Assembly (NCBI GenBank): GCA_023443455.1 | Contig: JAEZUE010000035.1 | Span: 1 to 44,306, forward strand | Length of the DNA stretch: 44,306 nt | From: Verrucomicrobiota bacterium | Lineage (GTDB): Bacteria; Verrucomicrobiota; Verrucomicrobiia; Opitutales; Opitutaceae | Direction: 5' to 3' | In this document: positions 22,762 through 30,803 of the stretch, one piece after another | How the letters are laid out: every line of letters begins with the position of its first letter | Position numbering within the stretch: position 1 is the first letter of the stretch | Translations under genes and position numbers: made by a program | Notes under the pieces: generated by a model | Databases searched by the model: none | Told to the model about the DNA's origin: nothing | Seen by the model: only the letters and a program-made list of their open reading frames with translations

Positions 22762-24234
22762 TCACAGGTAGCTGTAGCCGATATCCGAATGCTCCTGCTT
22801 GGCTTCGAGCAGGGCGTTCACGATGCGGTCGAAAAGTTGTTGGGTGCCGGCGTAGCCGAGCAGTTGGATGCGTTGGGAACCGATCCGGTCGTGCACGGGG
22901 AACCCGCACCGCACCAGCGGCACGCGGAGCGCGCGCGCCAGCTTGTAGCCCTTGCTGCTCCCGATGAGCACGTCGGGTTTGAGTTCCGCGATACGCGTCT
23001 CGATGTCCCCGAAGTCCGAACCCTCGCGCACCTCGATCCGGCCGCGCAATTCGGGCGCCGCCGCGTAGACCGACTCCGCCAAGCGGCCGCTGCGCTCGCC
23101 GCTCGCGACGAGCACCGGCGTGATTCCGGTTTCGGCGAGGAAGACCGCGAGTCCCGCGACCAGATCGTCCTCTCCGTACACGACGGCCTTCTTGCCGCCG
23201 AGGTACTTGTGGGCGTCGACGTAGCTGTCGACCAGGCGGCCACGCTCTGCGGCGAGGCGCACCGGCATCTCCCGCCCCGTGATGGTCTCGAGCGCCGTGC
23301 AGAACGCGTCGTTGCCGCGCACTCCGATCGGCAGGCCGATCCGGTGCAGCGGCACACCGAACTTCTTGTGGAGGTGTGTACCGGCGGTCGCCTTCTCTCC
23401 GGCCAGCGAGTGCCCGAATTCGATCGCGCCGGTCGCCCGGTCGAGCGCGCGCAGTTCGTCCACCGACGTGCCGCCCTCGGGCATACGGACGAAGTCCGCC
23501 CAGCTCGGGCCGTCGAGCGTCTCGGCATAGTCCGGCACGAGCGTGATCGCCGCCTCGCCCCAGTGGGCACAGAAGTCGCGCAGATGGCGGAAGTCGGCCG
23601 GGGAACCCATGCCGGGGAAGATGGCCAAGCGCGGCGTGGCGGCGGCGCCGCCGGTGCCGGCGAGTGTTTCGGTGATCGCGCGCACCGCGGCATGGAAGCC
23701 GGCGGCGTGGGTGCCCTTGAAGCTCGGCGTGGAGACATGGACGATCGCGGGGGCGTCGGCTGGGAATCCAACCACCCCACCCTCCGCATCGGTTCCGGTT
23801 CCCGCTTTCCGCTCTCCGGTCTCCTTCCGGTATTCGCCGATCAACATCGGCATGTTCTCGCCCATCGTCTCGGAGAGGCAGGTTGTCGCGATGCCGACCA
23901 GCGCGGGCCGGTATTGCCGGCCGACGTTGTCGAGCGCGGTGTGCAGATTCTTACGACCACCGAAGACAGCGGAGTCTTCGGAGAAGTTGGTCGAGGCGAT
24001 GTCCACCGGCTCGCGGAAGTGCGAGATCATGTAGCGGCGGATGTAGGTCGCGCAGCCCTGCGAACCGTGGAGGAGCGGGACCGCACCGGCGATGCCCTTG
24101 AATGCCAGGCAGGCGCCGAGCGGCGTGCAGAGTTTGCAGGGATTCGTGGAGGACGACGGAAACTCCGGGTGCTCACCGTCGATCACCGTGAGATCGGGAG
24201 CTTCCGGCTTCGGATTGCAGTGCGAGCAGCTCAT
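22762..24234 (-). CDS. nifN: FeMo-cofactor scaffold subunit
   Basis: A 490-residue NifK homologue that with NifE forms the scaffold on which NifB-co matures to FeMo-co. Markers are CKLCTPLGACLAFKGIAGAV near the N-terminus, LLHGSQGCATYIRRY, NFSEDSAVFGG and CLSETMGENMPML. The N-terminal MSCSHCNPKP adds extra Cys residues. A loop near residues 135-160 is enlarged by a heptad-repeat tract (KETGERKAGTGT). The start codon overlaps the nifE stop (ATGA), so translation is coupled. nifB follows after 16 bases. Confidence 0.96.
   Translation of the reverse strand: MSCSHCNPKPEAPDLTVIDGEHPEFPSSSTNPCKLCTPLGACLAFKGIAGAVPLLHGSQGCATYIRRYMISHFREPVDIASTNFSEDSAVFGGRKNLHTALDNVGRQYRPALVGIATTCLSETMGENMPMLIGEYRKETGERKAGTGTDAEGGVVGFPADAPAIVHVSTPSFKGTHAAGFHAAVRAITETLAGTGGAAATPRLAIFPGMGSPADFRHLRDFCAHWGEAAITLVPDYAETLDGPSWADFVRMPEGGTSVDELRALDRATGAIEFGHSLAGEKATAGTHLHKKFGVPLHRIGLPIGVRGNDAFCTALETITGREMPVRLAAERGRLVDSYVDAHKYLGGKKAVVYGEDDLVAGLAVFLAETGITPVLVASGERSGRLAESVYAAAPELRGRIEVREGSDFGDIETRIAELKPDVLIGSSKGYKLARALRVPLVRCGFPVHDRIGSQRIQLLGYAGTQQLFDRIVNALLEAKQEHSDIGYSYL
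23791..23830 (-). repeat. Heptad repeat read in frame inside nifN
   Basis: On the plus strand GGTTCCG, GTTCCCG, CTTTCCG, CTCTCCG, GTCTCCT, TCCGG. On the coding strand this is the same GGAGACC/GGAAAGC family seen in sucB and lpdA, giving an ETGERKAG-like peptide. Confidence 0.75.
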
Positions 24235-25658
24235 GCGACGGCCTCCTTTTTGCCTGCTGTAGGAGCGAGCTTGCTCGCGATTTGCGGATCGCCTGCAAGC
24301 AGGCTCCTACCTCCCGAGCGACGCGGGACGAAGTTCCACACCGGCGAGCAGACCGAGGCGTGTACCTCCCGGCCGAAATTCACCATGCCGACGAAGCCGG
24401 CCAGGCACTCCTTGCGCTCGTGGTTGTGGTCGCAGAAACCGATGCCGAGCTTGTAGGCGATCGGCCGTTCCTTCACGCCGCCGATGAAGAGGTCGACATC
24501 CTGCTCGAGGCAGAATTTCGCCAGCTCGATCGGGTTGGAATCGTCGACGATGATCGTGCCGGGATCGCACATTTCGCGCAGCGTCTCGTAGTCGCTGGCG
24601 TCGCCGGTCTGTGTGCCCACCACTGCGGTACGCATGCCGAGCGTGCGCAGCGCGCGCACGAGGGAGAACGCCTTGAACGCGCCGCCCACATAGACCGCGG
24701 CCTTCTTGCCTTTCAGGTCGTCGCGCCAGGCGCGCAGTTGCGGGTAGATCTTGCCGACCTCCTCGCGTACCACCGCCCTCGCCTTCTCCATCAGTTCCTC
24801 GGACTCGAAGAACTTGGCGACGTCGTAGAGCGCGGCGGACATGTCCTCGATGCCGAAGAACGAGACCCGTTTGAACGGGATGCCGTGCTCGGCCTCCATC
24901 TTCTTCGCAAGGTGGGTCATCGACCCGGAGCACTGCACGAGGTTGAGCCTGGCGCCGTGGCAGCGCTTGATCGCGTCGACCCGGCCGTCGCCGGTGATCG
25001 TCGCCACAACCTCGACACCCATGCGCTCGAGATAGTCGCGGATCACCCAGCTCTCGCCGGCGATATTGAAGTCGCCCATCAGGTTGATGCTGAACTTCGA
25101 GATCCCGGCGGTGTCACCCGTGCCCACGAGTTTGTAGAGCGCCTCGCAAGCGGCCTTGTAGCCGTCCTTCTTCGTGCCCTTGAAACCCTCGCTCGCGACC
25201 GAGAGCACCGGAATGCCGGTGGCGGCCGCGACGCGCTTGCAGACCGCGGCGACGTCGTCGCCGATCAGCCCGACGATGCAGGTGCCGTAGACGAAAGCCG
25301 CCTTGGGGCTGTGCTTGTTGATCAACTCCATCAACGCGCGCTCGAGCTTCTTCTCGCCGCCGTAGATCACGTCGAGTTCCTGGAGGTCGGTGGAGAAGCT
25401 GTTGCGGAAAAGCTGCGGACCGGAGGATTGGGAACCGCGAATATCCCAGGTGTAGGCGGCGCAGCCGATCGGGCCGTGTACGATGTGCAGCGCATCGGCT
25501 ATCGGATACAACACAACGCGTGAGCCGCAGAACACGCAGGCCCGTTGCGAGACCGAGCCGGCGACACTGGTCTTGCCGCAGGTCACCGGGCCGCCCGCCT
25601 TGCCGGCCTCGGCGATCGAGGCGGCGCGTGAAGGGAGAATCTCGAGAGGTTGCGACAT
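24231..25658 (-). CDS. nifE: FeMo-cofactor scaffold subunit
   Basis: A 475-residue NifD homologue, partner of NifN. Markers are SQRACVFCGSRVVLYPIADA, IVHGPIGCAAYTWDIRGS, YGTCIVGLIGDDV and SEGFKGTKKDGYKAA. RBS GGAGAC stands seven bases before the ATG. The last about 25 residues after SPVWNFVPR are not NifE-like: they are the in-frame translation of a GTAG...CTAC repeat (RSLLAGDPQIASKLAPTAG) plus KKEAVA. The reading frame stays open through the repeat and ends in an ATGA overlap with nifN. It lies 21 bases after the acetyltransferase gene, in one transcript with it. Confidence 0.97.
   Translation of the reverse strand: MSQPLEILPSRAASIAEAGKAGGPVTCGKTSVAGSVSQRACVFCGSRVVLYPIADALHIVHGPIGCAAYTWDIRGSQSSGPQLFRNSFSTDLQELDVIYGGEKKLERALMELINKHSPKAAFVYGTCIVGLIGDDVAAVCKRVAAATGIPVLSVASEGFKGTKKDGYKAACEALYKLVGTGDTAGISKFSINLMGDFNIAGESWVIRDYLERMGVEVVATITGDGRVDAIKRCHGARLNLVQCSGSMTHLAKKMEAEHGIPFKRVSFFGIEDMSAALYDVAKFFESEELMEKARAVVREEVGKIYPQLRAWRDDLKGKKAAVYVGGAFKAFSLVRALRTLGMRTAVVGTQTGDASDYETLREMCDPGTIIVDDSNPIELAKFCLEQDVDLFIGGVKERPIAYKLGIGFCDHNHERKECLAGFVGMVNFGREVHASVCSPVWNFVPRRSGGRSLLAGDPQIASKLAPTAGKKEAVA
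24259..24310. repeat. REPIN (family C) inserted in the 3' end of nifE
   Basis: GTAGGAGCGAGCTTGCTCGC at the left and GCCTGCAAGCAGGCTCCTAC at the right: 52 bases, entirely inside the nifE coding sequence and read as 17 residues. Confidence 0.9.
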
Positions 25659-25679
25659 GGTGGGGTCTCCGGATTTTCG

Positions 25680-26261
25680 TCAGCCGTGATGGTGGTGGCC
25701 CTTGCCGCCGCAGCGGCAGCCCACGGGTGAACATGTTTTCTCCGCATCTTCACCGGCGAGTTTCGCAATGGCCGCCGGCGCCATGCGCAGAATCGTCCAC
25801 TCCTCGAGCGGCTTCGCGCCCACCTTCGCGTAAAGGGAAAGCGCCCTCGTGTTCCACTTCAGCGCGGTCCACTCGAGGCGCCCGGCCCCACGGCCGTGCG
25901 CGATTTGGGCCACCGCGGTGAGCAGCGTGCCACCGACGCCGCGTTTGCGGAAATCGGGCCGCACATAGAGATCCTCCAGGAAGATACCGGGCTTGGCGGC
26001 GAAGGTGGAAAACGTGCGGTAGTAGAGCGCAAAACCCGCCGGGACTCCGTCCACTTCGGCGATCACCGCCGCCGCGCAGCGCCGCGGGCCGAGCACATGT
26101 TCGGCCATCGCCTCGGGCGTGGCCGCGCACTCGTGGGAAAGGCCTTCGAACTCGGCCAATTCACGCACGAATTCGCTCAACAACGCTGCGTCCTCGGCGG
26201 TCGCGGCTCGCAAGGCGAGCCCGGCGGGCGTGTGGCAGGAGCAATGTGCGTGTTCGCTCAT
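25680..26261 (-). CDS. GNAT N-acetyltransferase with Cys/His-rich tails
   Basis: A 193-residue protein. The central GNAT fold (about 15-165) has the acetyl-CoA loop FLEDLYVRPDFRKRGVGGTL (R-x-x-G-x-G/A type) and EWTALKWNTRALSLYAKVGA, closest in pattern to diamine/spermidine acetyltransferases. The N-terminus MSEHAHCSCHTP and the C-terminus CSPVGCRCGGKGHHHHG are unusual Cys/His clusters that could bind metal. It sits between nifK and nifE, 21 bases ahead of nifE, behind its own sigma-54-like promoter, so it is the first gene of the nifEN-B transcript. The target is unknown; a link to nitrogenase assembly is inferred from position only. Confidence 0.88.
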   Translation of the reverse strand: MSEHAHCSCHTPAGLALRAATAEDAALLSEFVRELAEFEGLSHECAATPEAMAEHVLGPRRCAAAVIAEVDGVPAGFALYYRTFSTFAAKPGIFLEDLYVRPDFRKRGVGGTLLTAVAQIAHGRGAGRLEWTALKWNTRALSLYAKVGAKPLEEWTILRMAPAAIAKLAGEDAEKTCSPVGCRCGGKGHHHHG

Positions 26262-26284
26262 GATTTCGAAGTTCGTGGTCCTTA

Positions 26285-26301
26285 TGCAGAACCGGTGCCA
26301 G
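26285..26301 (-). promoter_or_regulatory. Candidate sigma-54 promoter of the acetyltransferase-nifENB transcript
   Basis: On the minus strand CTGGCACCGGTTCTGCA: TGGCAC at -24 and TGCA at -12 with exact GG-N10-GC spacing, differing from TTGGCACG-N4-TTGCA at three positions. It ends 23 bases before the start codon. This is the best such match in the window. Confidence 0.6.
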
Positions 26302-26436
26302 CGTGTGTCGCGTGGCTGGATATTTCGTGCGTATTTTCAGAGGGGAAAAACGCGACGAATCGGTAGGATTTTCGGCCCGCGGCCGAGCGGTCCAAGAGGC
26401 TGTTTTCAGGCGACCGAGCCCGCGGAATTTCCGGGA

Positions 26437-26463
26437 GAATCGCCTGCAAGCAGGCTCCTGCAA
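26437..26463. repeat. Half copy of the family C repeat in the nifK-acetyltransferase gap
   Basis: GAATCGCCTGCAAGCAGGCT followed by CCTGCAA. The 360-base gap 26262-26621 holds this half-repeat, the promoter candidate at 26285-26301, the hairpin at 26569-26606 and no gene I can support. Confidence 0.7.
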
Positions 26464-26568
26464 ACTGGCCCCTCCGGTGGCCGGCGGCGGTACTATGGCC
26501 TAACTCCGCCGCCGGACCGGGAACGGAAGCCCAAGGCTTCCACGATGGGAAAAGAACAGGTCAGGAGA

Positions 26569-26606
26569 GGGGGCGCCGCCCACTGTCGCGCTCTAGCGGC
26601 GCCCCC
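26569..26606 (-). terminator. Strong hairpin just after nifK
   Basis: An 11-bp perfect stem GGGGGCGCCGC/GCGGCGCCCCC with a 16-base loop begins 15 bases past the nifK stop. There is no T-run, so it may act as an RNA-stabilising 3' structure for nifHDK, or as a partial terminator separating it from nifENB. On the minus strand it is preceded by GGTAGCG, so it may itself be a repeat. Confidence 0.5.
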
Positions 26607-26621
26607 CGCGCTACCTGGAAT

Positions 26622-27995
26622 TTACTGGACGAGTTCGAACCACTCTTCGGCGCACTCGCGGTCCTTCTTGTCGAGGATCGCGTCGATCATCTTGTTGATG
26701 AGATTGATCGCGCCCATGTAGCCGAGGGTCGGATAGAAGCGATGCGAGGCGCGATCGAGGATCGGGAACCCGAAGCGGACGAAGGGCACGTTTTCGACGC
26801 GTGCGATCGACTTGCCGTAGGTATTCGTGATCAGGAGATCGACCGGATCGTTCTTCATCCATTGATGGAGTTCGAACAGATCGCCGCATTGCTTGATCTT
26901 CGCCTGCGGCACCTTCTCGTCGAGCAGCTCGTGCATGCGCTTCTCGAACTGGTTGCCGGGCGTACCGGTGATGCAGTACACGGGCTTCATCTCGAGCTCG
27001 AGGAGAAGCTGCGTCATCGCGATCACGTGGTCGGGATCGCCGGAAACCGCGACCCGCTTGCCGTGGAAGTACTGACTGAGGTCGCTCATCAGATCTACGA
27101 GGCGGCCGCGCTCCAGCTCCACCGAGGCCGGAATCTCGACGCCCGCGTAGCCGGCCAAGGCGCTGAGGAAGCGGTCCGTGGCCTGCACGCCGATCGGGAG
27201 CTCGAGGAAGGCGGCGGGCACGCCGCACTTCTGCTCGAGGGTCGCCGCGGGAATATGGGAGGCGAAGTGACCCAGCGCGATCGTGGCGATGCTGTCGCCG
27301 GCGGACTTGATCTGGGCCATCGTGGCCCCACCTTCCGGGTACATCTTGTACTGGCCGGTGAGCGGGCCGTCGAGGACGTTGGAGGTGTCCGGGAACATGA
27401 CCATGTTCACGCCCATCTCGCCGGCGAGGCGCTTGATCTCGCGCATGTCGGCGGGCTCGACGTAGCCCGGGATCACGTTGACCTGGTTGAGCGTGGTCCC
27501 CGTCTTTTCGGACAGGTAGTTGACCATGCCCATGACCATGTTCGAGAAACCGGTGACATGGGAACCGACGAACGAGGGGGTGTTGGCGTGGATGACCATC
27601 TTGCCGTCGGGGACGGAGCCGTCCTCCTTGGCCTTGCGGATCATCGTCGGGATGTCGTCGCCGATGACCTCCGACAAGCAGGTGGTGTGCACCGCGACGA
27701 TCTCCGGATCATAGATCGTGAAGATGTTGCGGAGGGCCTGCGTGAGGTTGGCCATGCCACCGAAGACCGAGGCGCCTTCGGTGAAGGAGCTGGTGGTCGC
27801 CATCACCGGCTCCTTGAAGTGCCGGGTGAGATGGCTGCGGTGGTAGGAGCAACAGCCCTGCGAGCCGTGGCTGTGGGGCATGCATCCGTGGATGCCGAGT
27901 GCGGCGTACATGGCGCCGATCGGTTGACAGGTCTTCGCGGCGTTGATGCGGAGCGCCTTGCGCTCGACGATTTCAGCTGTGGTGCCGTCTAGCAT
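26622..27995 (-). CDS. nifK: Nitrogenase MoFe protein beta subunit
   Basis: A 457-residue beta subunit. The ATG at 27995 gives MLDGTTAEIVERKALRINAA, matching the short N-terminus of the Clostridium pasteurianum type; Azotobacter-type NifK is about 65 residues longer at this end. P-cluster ligands are Cys23, Cys48 and Cys106 (KTCQP, SQGCCS, HTTCLSE), with the same spacing as Cys70/95/153 of Azotobacter. Ser/Thr-rich ATTSSFTEGASVFGG is conserved. It follows nifD by 44 bases, 30 of which are a perfect 7-bp repeat; no Shine-Dalgarno sequence is visible, so translation probably depends on nifD or on an unstructured leader. Confidence 0.98.
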   Translation of the reverse strand: MLDGTTAEIVERKALRINAAKTCQPIGAMYAALGIHGCMPHSHGSQGCCSYHRSHLTRHFKEPVMATTSSFTEGASVFGGMANLTQALRNIFTIYDPEIVAVHTTCLSEVIGDDIPTMIRKAKEDGSVPDGKMVIHANTPSFVGSHVTGFSNMVMGMVNYLSEKTGTTLNQVNVIPGYVEPADMREIKRLAGEMGVNMVMFPDTSNVLDGPLTGQYKMYPEGGATMAQIKSAGDSIATIALGHFASHIPAATLEQKCGVPAAFLELPIGVQATDRFLSALAGYAGVEIPASVELERGRLVDLMSDLSQYFHGKRVAVSGDPDHVIAMTQLLLELEMKPVYCITGTPGNQFEKRMHELLDEKVPQAKIKQCGDLFELHQWMKNDPVDLLITNTYGKSIARVENVPFVRFGFPILDRASHRFYPTLGYMGAINLINKMIDAILDKKDRECAEEWFELVQ

Positions 27996-28000
27996 GTTAT

Positions 28001-28030
28001 TTGAGATTTGAGATTTGAGATTTGAGATTT
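28001..28030. repeat. Perfect 7-bp tandem repeat in the nifD-nifK gap
   Basis: TTGAGAT repeated four times without a mismatch plus TT. On the coding strand this is (AAATCTC)n ending five bases before the nifK ATG. It is the only perfect tract of its kind in the window. Confidence 0.9.
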
Positions 28031-28039
28031 CCCACGGGC

Positions 28040-29803
28040 TCAGGCGCCGACCTCTTCGGTCGCCTTCGCTTTGGGCTTCCAGGCCTTGGCCATGCCGGCC
28101 ACGACCTCGCGGATCGCCTTGTTGCTCTCGCTTTCGAGCCCGGCGCCGAACTTCTCGGTGTCGGGTTTCTTCCACGAGGGAGTGACGAGTTTCCAGACCT
28201 TCGAACCGATCATGCGGTCGATCTCCTTGTAGAAGTTCGCCGCACCGGTGAAGGCGGCGTACGGGCCACCGTAGTCGTAGCTGTGGAGCTGCTTACAGGG
28301 CACACCGAACTTCTCGATGACGTACTTGTCCTTGATGCCCGAGCCGATGATGTCGGGTTTGTATTCAAGGATCAGTTTCTCCATCTCGTGGTGCGAGATG
28401 TCGTCGATGACGAGGGTGGACTTCTTCATCTCGACCATCATGCCGTCATAGTCCTTGAAGCTGAACCCGCCGGCCTTGAGGGCCTCGAGCTGCTCGGGGG
28501 TCTTGCGCGGCTGGTAGCGTTTCTCATCGGCCTCGACCTCGATCTCCTCGATGTTGCGGGAGTCGGCGTCGATCTTGATCGAGGGCAACACGACGCGGCC
28601 TTCGTAGTCGTCGCGATGGGCGAACTCGTAGCCGGCGGCGATGGTGAGCATGCCGACATCCTTGAAGAGATGCTGGTAGTGGTGGGCGCGGGAACCGCCG
28701 ACGAACATCGCCGCGGTCTTGCCCTGGAGGCGGGACTTCACGTCGGCGATGACCGGGCGGAGCGCGGCCATCTCCTGGGCGATGACTTCCTCGACGCGGT
28801 CGATGAGCTTCTTGTCGTCGAAGAACTTGGCGATCTTGCGCAAAGACTTCGCGGTTTGCTCGGCGCCGATGAAGTTCACCTTGATCCACGGAATGCCGAA
28901 CTTGGTCTCCATCATCTCGGACATGTAGTTGATGGAGCGGTGGCACATGACGACGTTGAGGTCGGCGGTGTGGCTCTTGCAGATCTGCTCGTAGGAGATG
29001 TCGCCGGAGAGCGTGGCGGTCACGTGGATGCCGCACTTCTGGAGGAGCTGGTCGATCTCCCAGGCGTCGCCGCCGATGTTGTATTCGCCGAGGACGTTGA
29101 TGCGGAACTGTTGGGGATCAGGCTCGTCGAGCAGGCCGACCATGTGCTTGAACACGCCGTTGTTGGCGATGTGGTGACCGGCAGACTGCGACACGCCCTT
29201 GTAGCCTTCGCAGGAGAAGCCGAAGACGTTAATCCCGAGTTCCTCCTTGGCGAGGCGGCAGACGGTGTGGATGTCGTCGCCAATGAGGCCGACCGGGCAG
29301 GTGGCGTACACGGCGATGGCCTTCGGTTTGAAGATCGCGTAGGCCTCGCGGATGGCGGCGGCCAGCTTCTTCTCGCCGCCGAAGATGATCTCCTCCTCCA
29401 TCATGTCGGTGGTCATCTGATACTGGAGATAGTTGATCGGTTGGCCGGGCTTGATGCGGGCCAGGTTGCGCCGGGTGAGCCACGAGTAGTACGAGCAGCC
29501 GACGGGACCGTGGGTGATGTGGAGGATATCGTGGATCGGGCCGATAACCACACCGCGGCAACCGGCATAGGTGCAACCGCGCTGGGTGATGATGCCGGGG
29601 ATGGTGCGGGTGTTGGCGCCGATCTCCGGCGGGTTCTCCGGATCGTTGGCCAGAAGCTGTTTTTCGCGCTTCTTCCGGGTCTTCGGCGGGTAGATCTCGA
29701 GCATCTTCGCCCGCATCTCCATGGAGTCGGGCTGGGTTGCGGCCGGGATCGGAAAGCCTTCGCTGTCGAAGCCTTCGCTGGGTGTCTCAAAAAGTTCGGA
29801 CAT
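28040..29803 (-). CDS. nifD: Nitrogenase MoFe protein alpha subunit
   Basis: A 587-residue alpha subunit carrying half of the P-cluster and the FeMo-co site. P-cluster Cys77, Cys103 and Cys169 have the spacing of Azotobacter Cys62/88/154. FeMo-co ligands are Cys287 (MCHRS) and His507 (QLHSYDYGGPY). Substrate-site Gln206 and His210 stand in GVSQSAGHHIAN. An insertion at about 400-460 (after GYEFAHRDDYEGR) marks the C. pasteurianum type (cluster II nitrogenase). The N-terminus is about 30 residues longer than usual and acidic. Start at 29803 has GAAGAGG upstream. It lies 110 bases after nifH, with no room for nifI genes. Confidence 0.98.
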   Translation of the reverse strand: MSELFETPSEGFDSEGFPIPAATQPDSMEMRAKMLEIYPPKTRKKREKQLLANDPENPPEIGANTRTIPGIITQRGCTYAGCRGVVIGPIHDILHITHGPVGCSYYSWLTRRNLARIKPGQPINYLQYQMTTDMMEEEIIFGGEKKLAAAIREAYAIFKPKAIAVYATCPVGLIGDDIHTVCRLAKEELGINVFGFSCEGYKGVSQSAGHHIANNGVFKHMVGLLDEPDPQQFRINVLGEYNIGGDAWEIDQLLQKCGIHVTATLSGDISYEQICKSHTADLNVVMCHRSINYMSEMMETKFGIPWIKVNFIGAEQTAKSLRKIAKFFDDKKLIDRVEEVIAQEMAALRPVIADVKSRLQGKTAAMFVGGSRAHHYQHLFKDVGMLTIAAGYEFAHRDDYEGRVVLPSIKIDADSRNIEEIEVEADEKRYQPRKTPEQLEALKAGGFSFKDYDGMMVEMKKSTLVIDDISHHEMEKLILEYKPDIIGSGIKDKYVIEKFGVPCKQLHSYDYGGPYAAFTGAANFYKEIDRMIGSKVWKLVTPSWKKPDTEKFGAGLESESNKAIREVVAGMAKAWKPKAKATEEVGA

Positions 29804-29913
29804 GGTGGTGACCTCTTCGGGTTCGGTGGACGTGGTGGGTCTCTGGGTGGGGCCGACCGCATCGCGGCGCGCCCCACCCCGGTTCAACTACGCTTCAGGA
29901 GTACTGCCGCGCC

Positions 29914-30741
29914 TCAGGCGCCGAGCAGACCGTACTCCATGAGCAGGTTCTCGAGTTCCTGGATCGAGAGCGGCTTCGGGATGACGAACATCTTGTTGGT
30001 GTCGATCGCCTTGGCCAGGGTGCGGTACTCGTCGGCCTGCGCGCACTTGGGATTCCACTCGATGACGGTCTTGCGCTGAATCTCGGCGCGCTGCACGTCG
30101 TTTTCGCGGGGCACGAAGTGGATCATCTGGGTGCCGAGCTTCTTGGCGAACTGCTCGATCATCTCGCGCTCGTTGTCGACCTTGCGGCTGTTGCAGATCA
30201 GACCACCGAGGCGGACCGCACCGGTCTGCGCGTACTTCTGGATACCCTTGCAGATGTTGTTGGCGGCGTACATCGCCATCATCTCGCCGGAGCAGACGAT
30301 GTAGATCTCCTCGGCCTTGCCTTCGCGGATCGGCATGGCGAACCCGCCGCAGACGACGTCACCGAGCACATCGTAGAAGACGTAGTCGAGATTCTCCGAC
30401 TCGTCGTAGGCGCCAAGCTGCTCGAGCATGTTGATCGAGGTGATGATGCCACGGCCGGCGCAGCCGACGCCCGGCTCCGGGCCACCGGACTCGACGCACA
30501 GGCTGCTGCAGAAACCGGCCGAGCGGATATCAGCCAACTCGACGTCCTCGCCTTCTTCGCGAAGCGTGTCGAGCACGCTGCGCTGAGCGAGACCACCGAG
30601 GAGGAGACGAGTGGAGTCGGCCTTGGGGTCGCAACCGACGACCATGACCTTCTTCCCCATTTCAACGAGGCCGGCGACGGTGTTTTGCGTCGTGGTGGAT
30701 TTTCCGATGCCGCCTTTACCGTAGATCGCTACTTTTCTCAT
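29914..30741 (-). CDS. nifH: Nitrogenase iron protein (dinitrogenase reductase)
   Basis: A 275-residue ATPase that passes electrons to the MoFe protein. Walker A GKGGIGKST (8-16), [4Fe-4S] ligands Cys94 (GVGCAGRG) and Cys131 (DVVCGGFAM), and Arg97, the residue ADP-ribosylated by DraT in organisms with that system. It is the first gene of nifHDK, and its leader holds a sigma-54-like promoter and repeated AACTGCGTTC elements. DraG and DraT are encoded divergently 412 bases away, fitting reversible inactivation of this protein. Confidence 0.99.
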   Translation of the reverse strand: MRKVAIYGKGGIGKSTTTQNTVAGLVEMGKKVMVVGCDPKADSTRLLLGGLAQRSVLDTLREEGEDVELADIRSAGFCSSLCVESGGPEPGVGCAGRGIITSINMLEQLGAYDESENLDYVFYDVLGDVVCGGFAMPIREGKAEEIYIVCSGEMMAMYAANNICKGIQKYAQTGAVRLGGLICNSRKVDNEREMIEQFAKKLGTQMIHFVPRENDVQRAEIQRKTVIEWNPKCAQADEYRTLAKAIDTNKMFVIPKPLSIQELENLLMEYGLLGA

Positions 30742-30760
30742 GATGTTATTTTCTGGTTTT

Positions 30761-30785
30761 AACTGCGTTCAGTTGAACTGCGTTC
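30761..30785. promoter_or_regulatory. Direct repeat with dyad in the nifH leader
   Basis: AACTGCGTTCAGTTGAACTG followed by CGTTC: AACTGCGTTC twice, 15 bases apart, with CAGTTGAACTG forming a small dyad. It lies 20-44 bases before the nifH ATG, between the -12 element and the start codon, where an RNA- or DNA-binding regulator could act. Confidence 0.4.
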
Positions 30786-30803
30786 GGGAATGCCAACCCC
30801 TAA

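Noticed and set aside
21369..24234. NifN-NifB fusion as in some clostridia
   Set aside because: nifN has its own stop 16 bases before the nifB ATG, and both proteins are complete.
24231..24330. Frameshift or assembly error at the odd nifE C-terminus
   Set aside because: The unusual residues correspond exactly to a known repeat in the window, and the frame ends in a proper ATGA overlap with nifN.
29804..29913. nifI1/nifI2 between nifH and nifD
   Set aside because: The gap is 110 bases, too short for a PII-like gene, and no matching frame exists.
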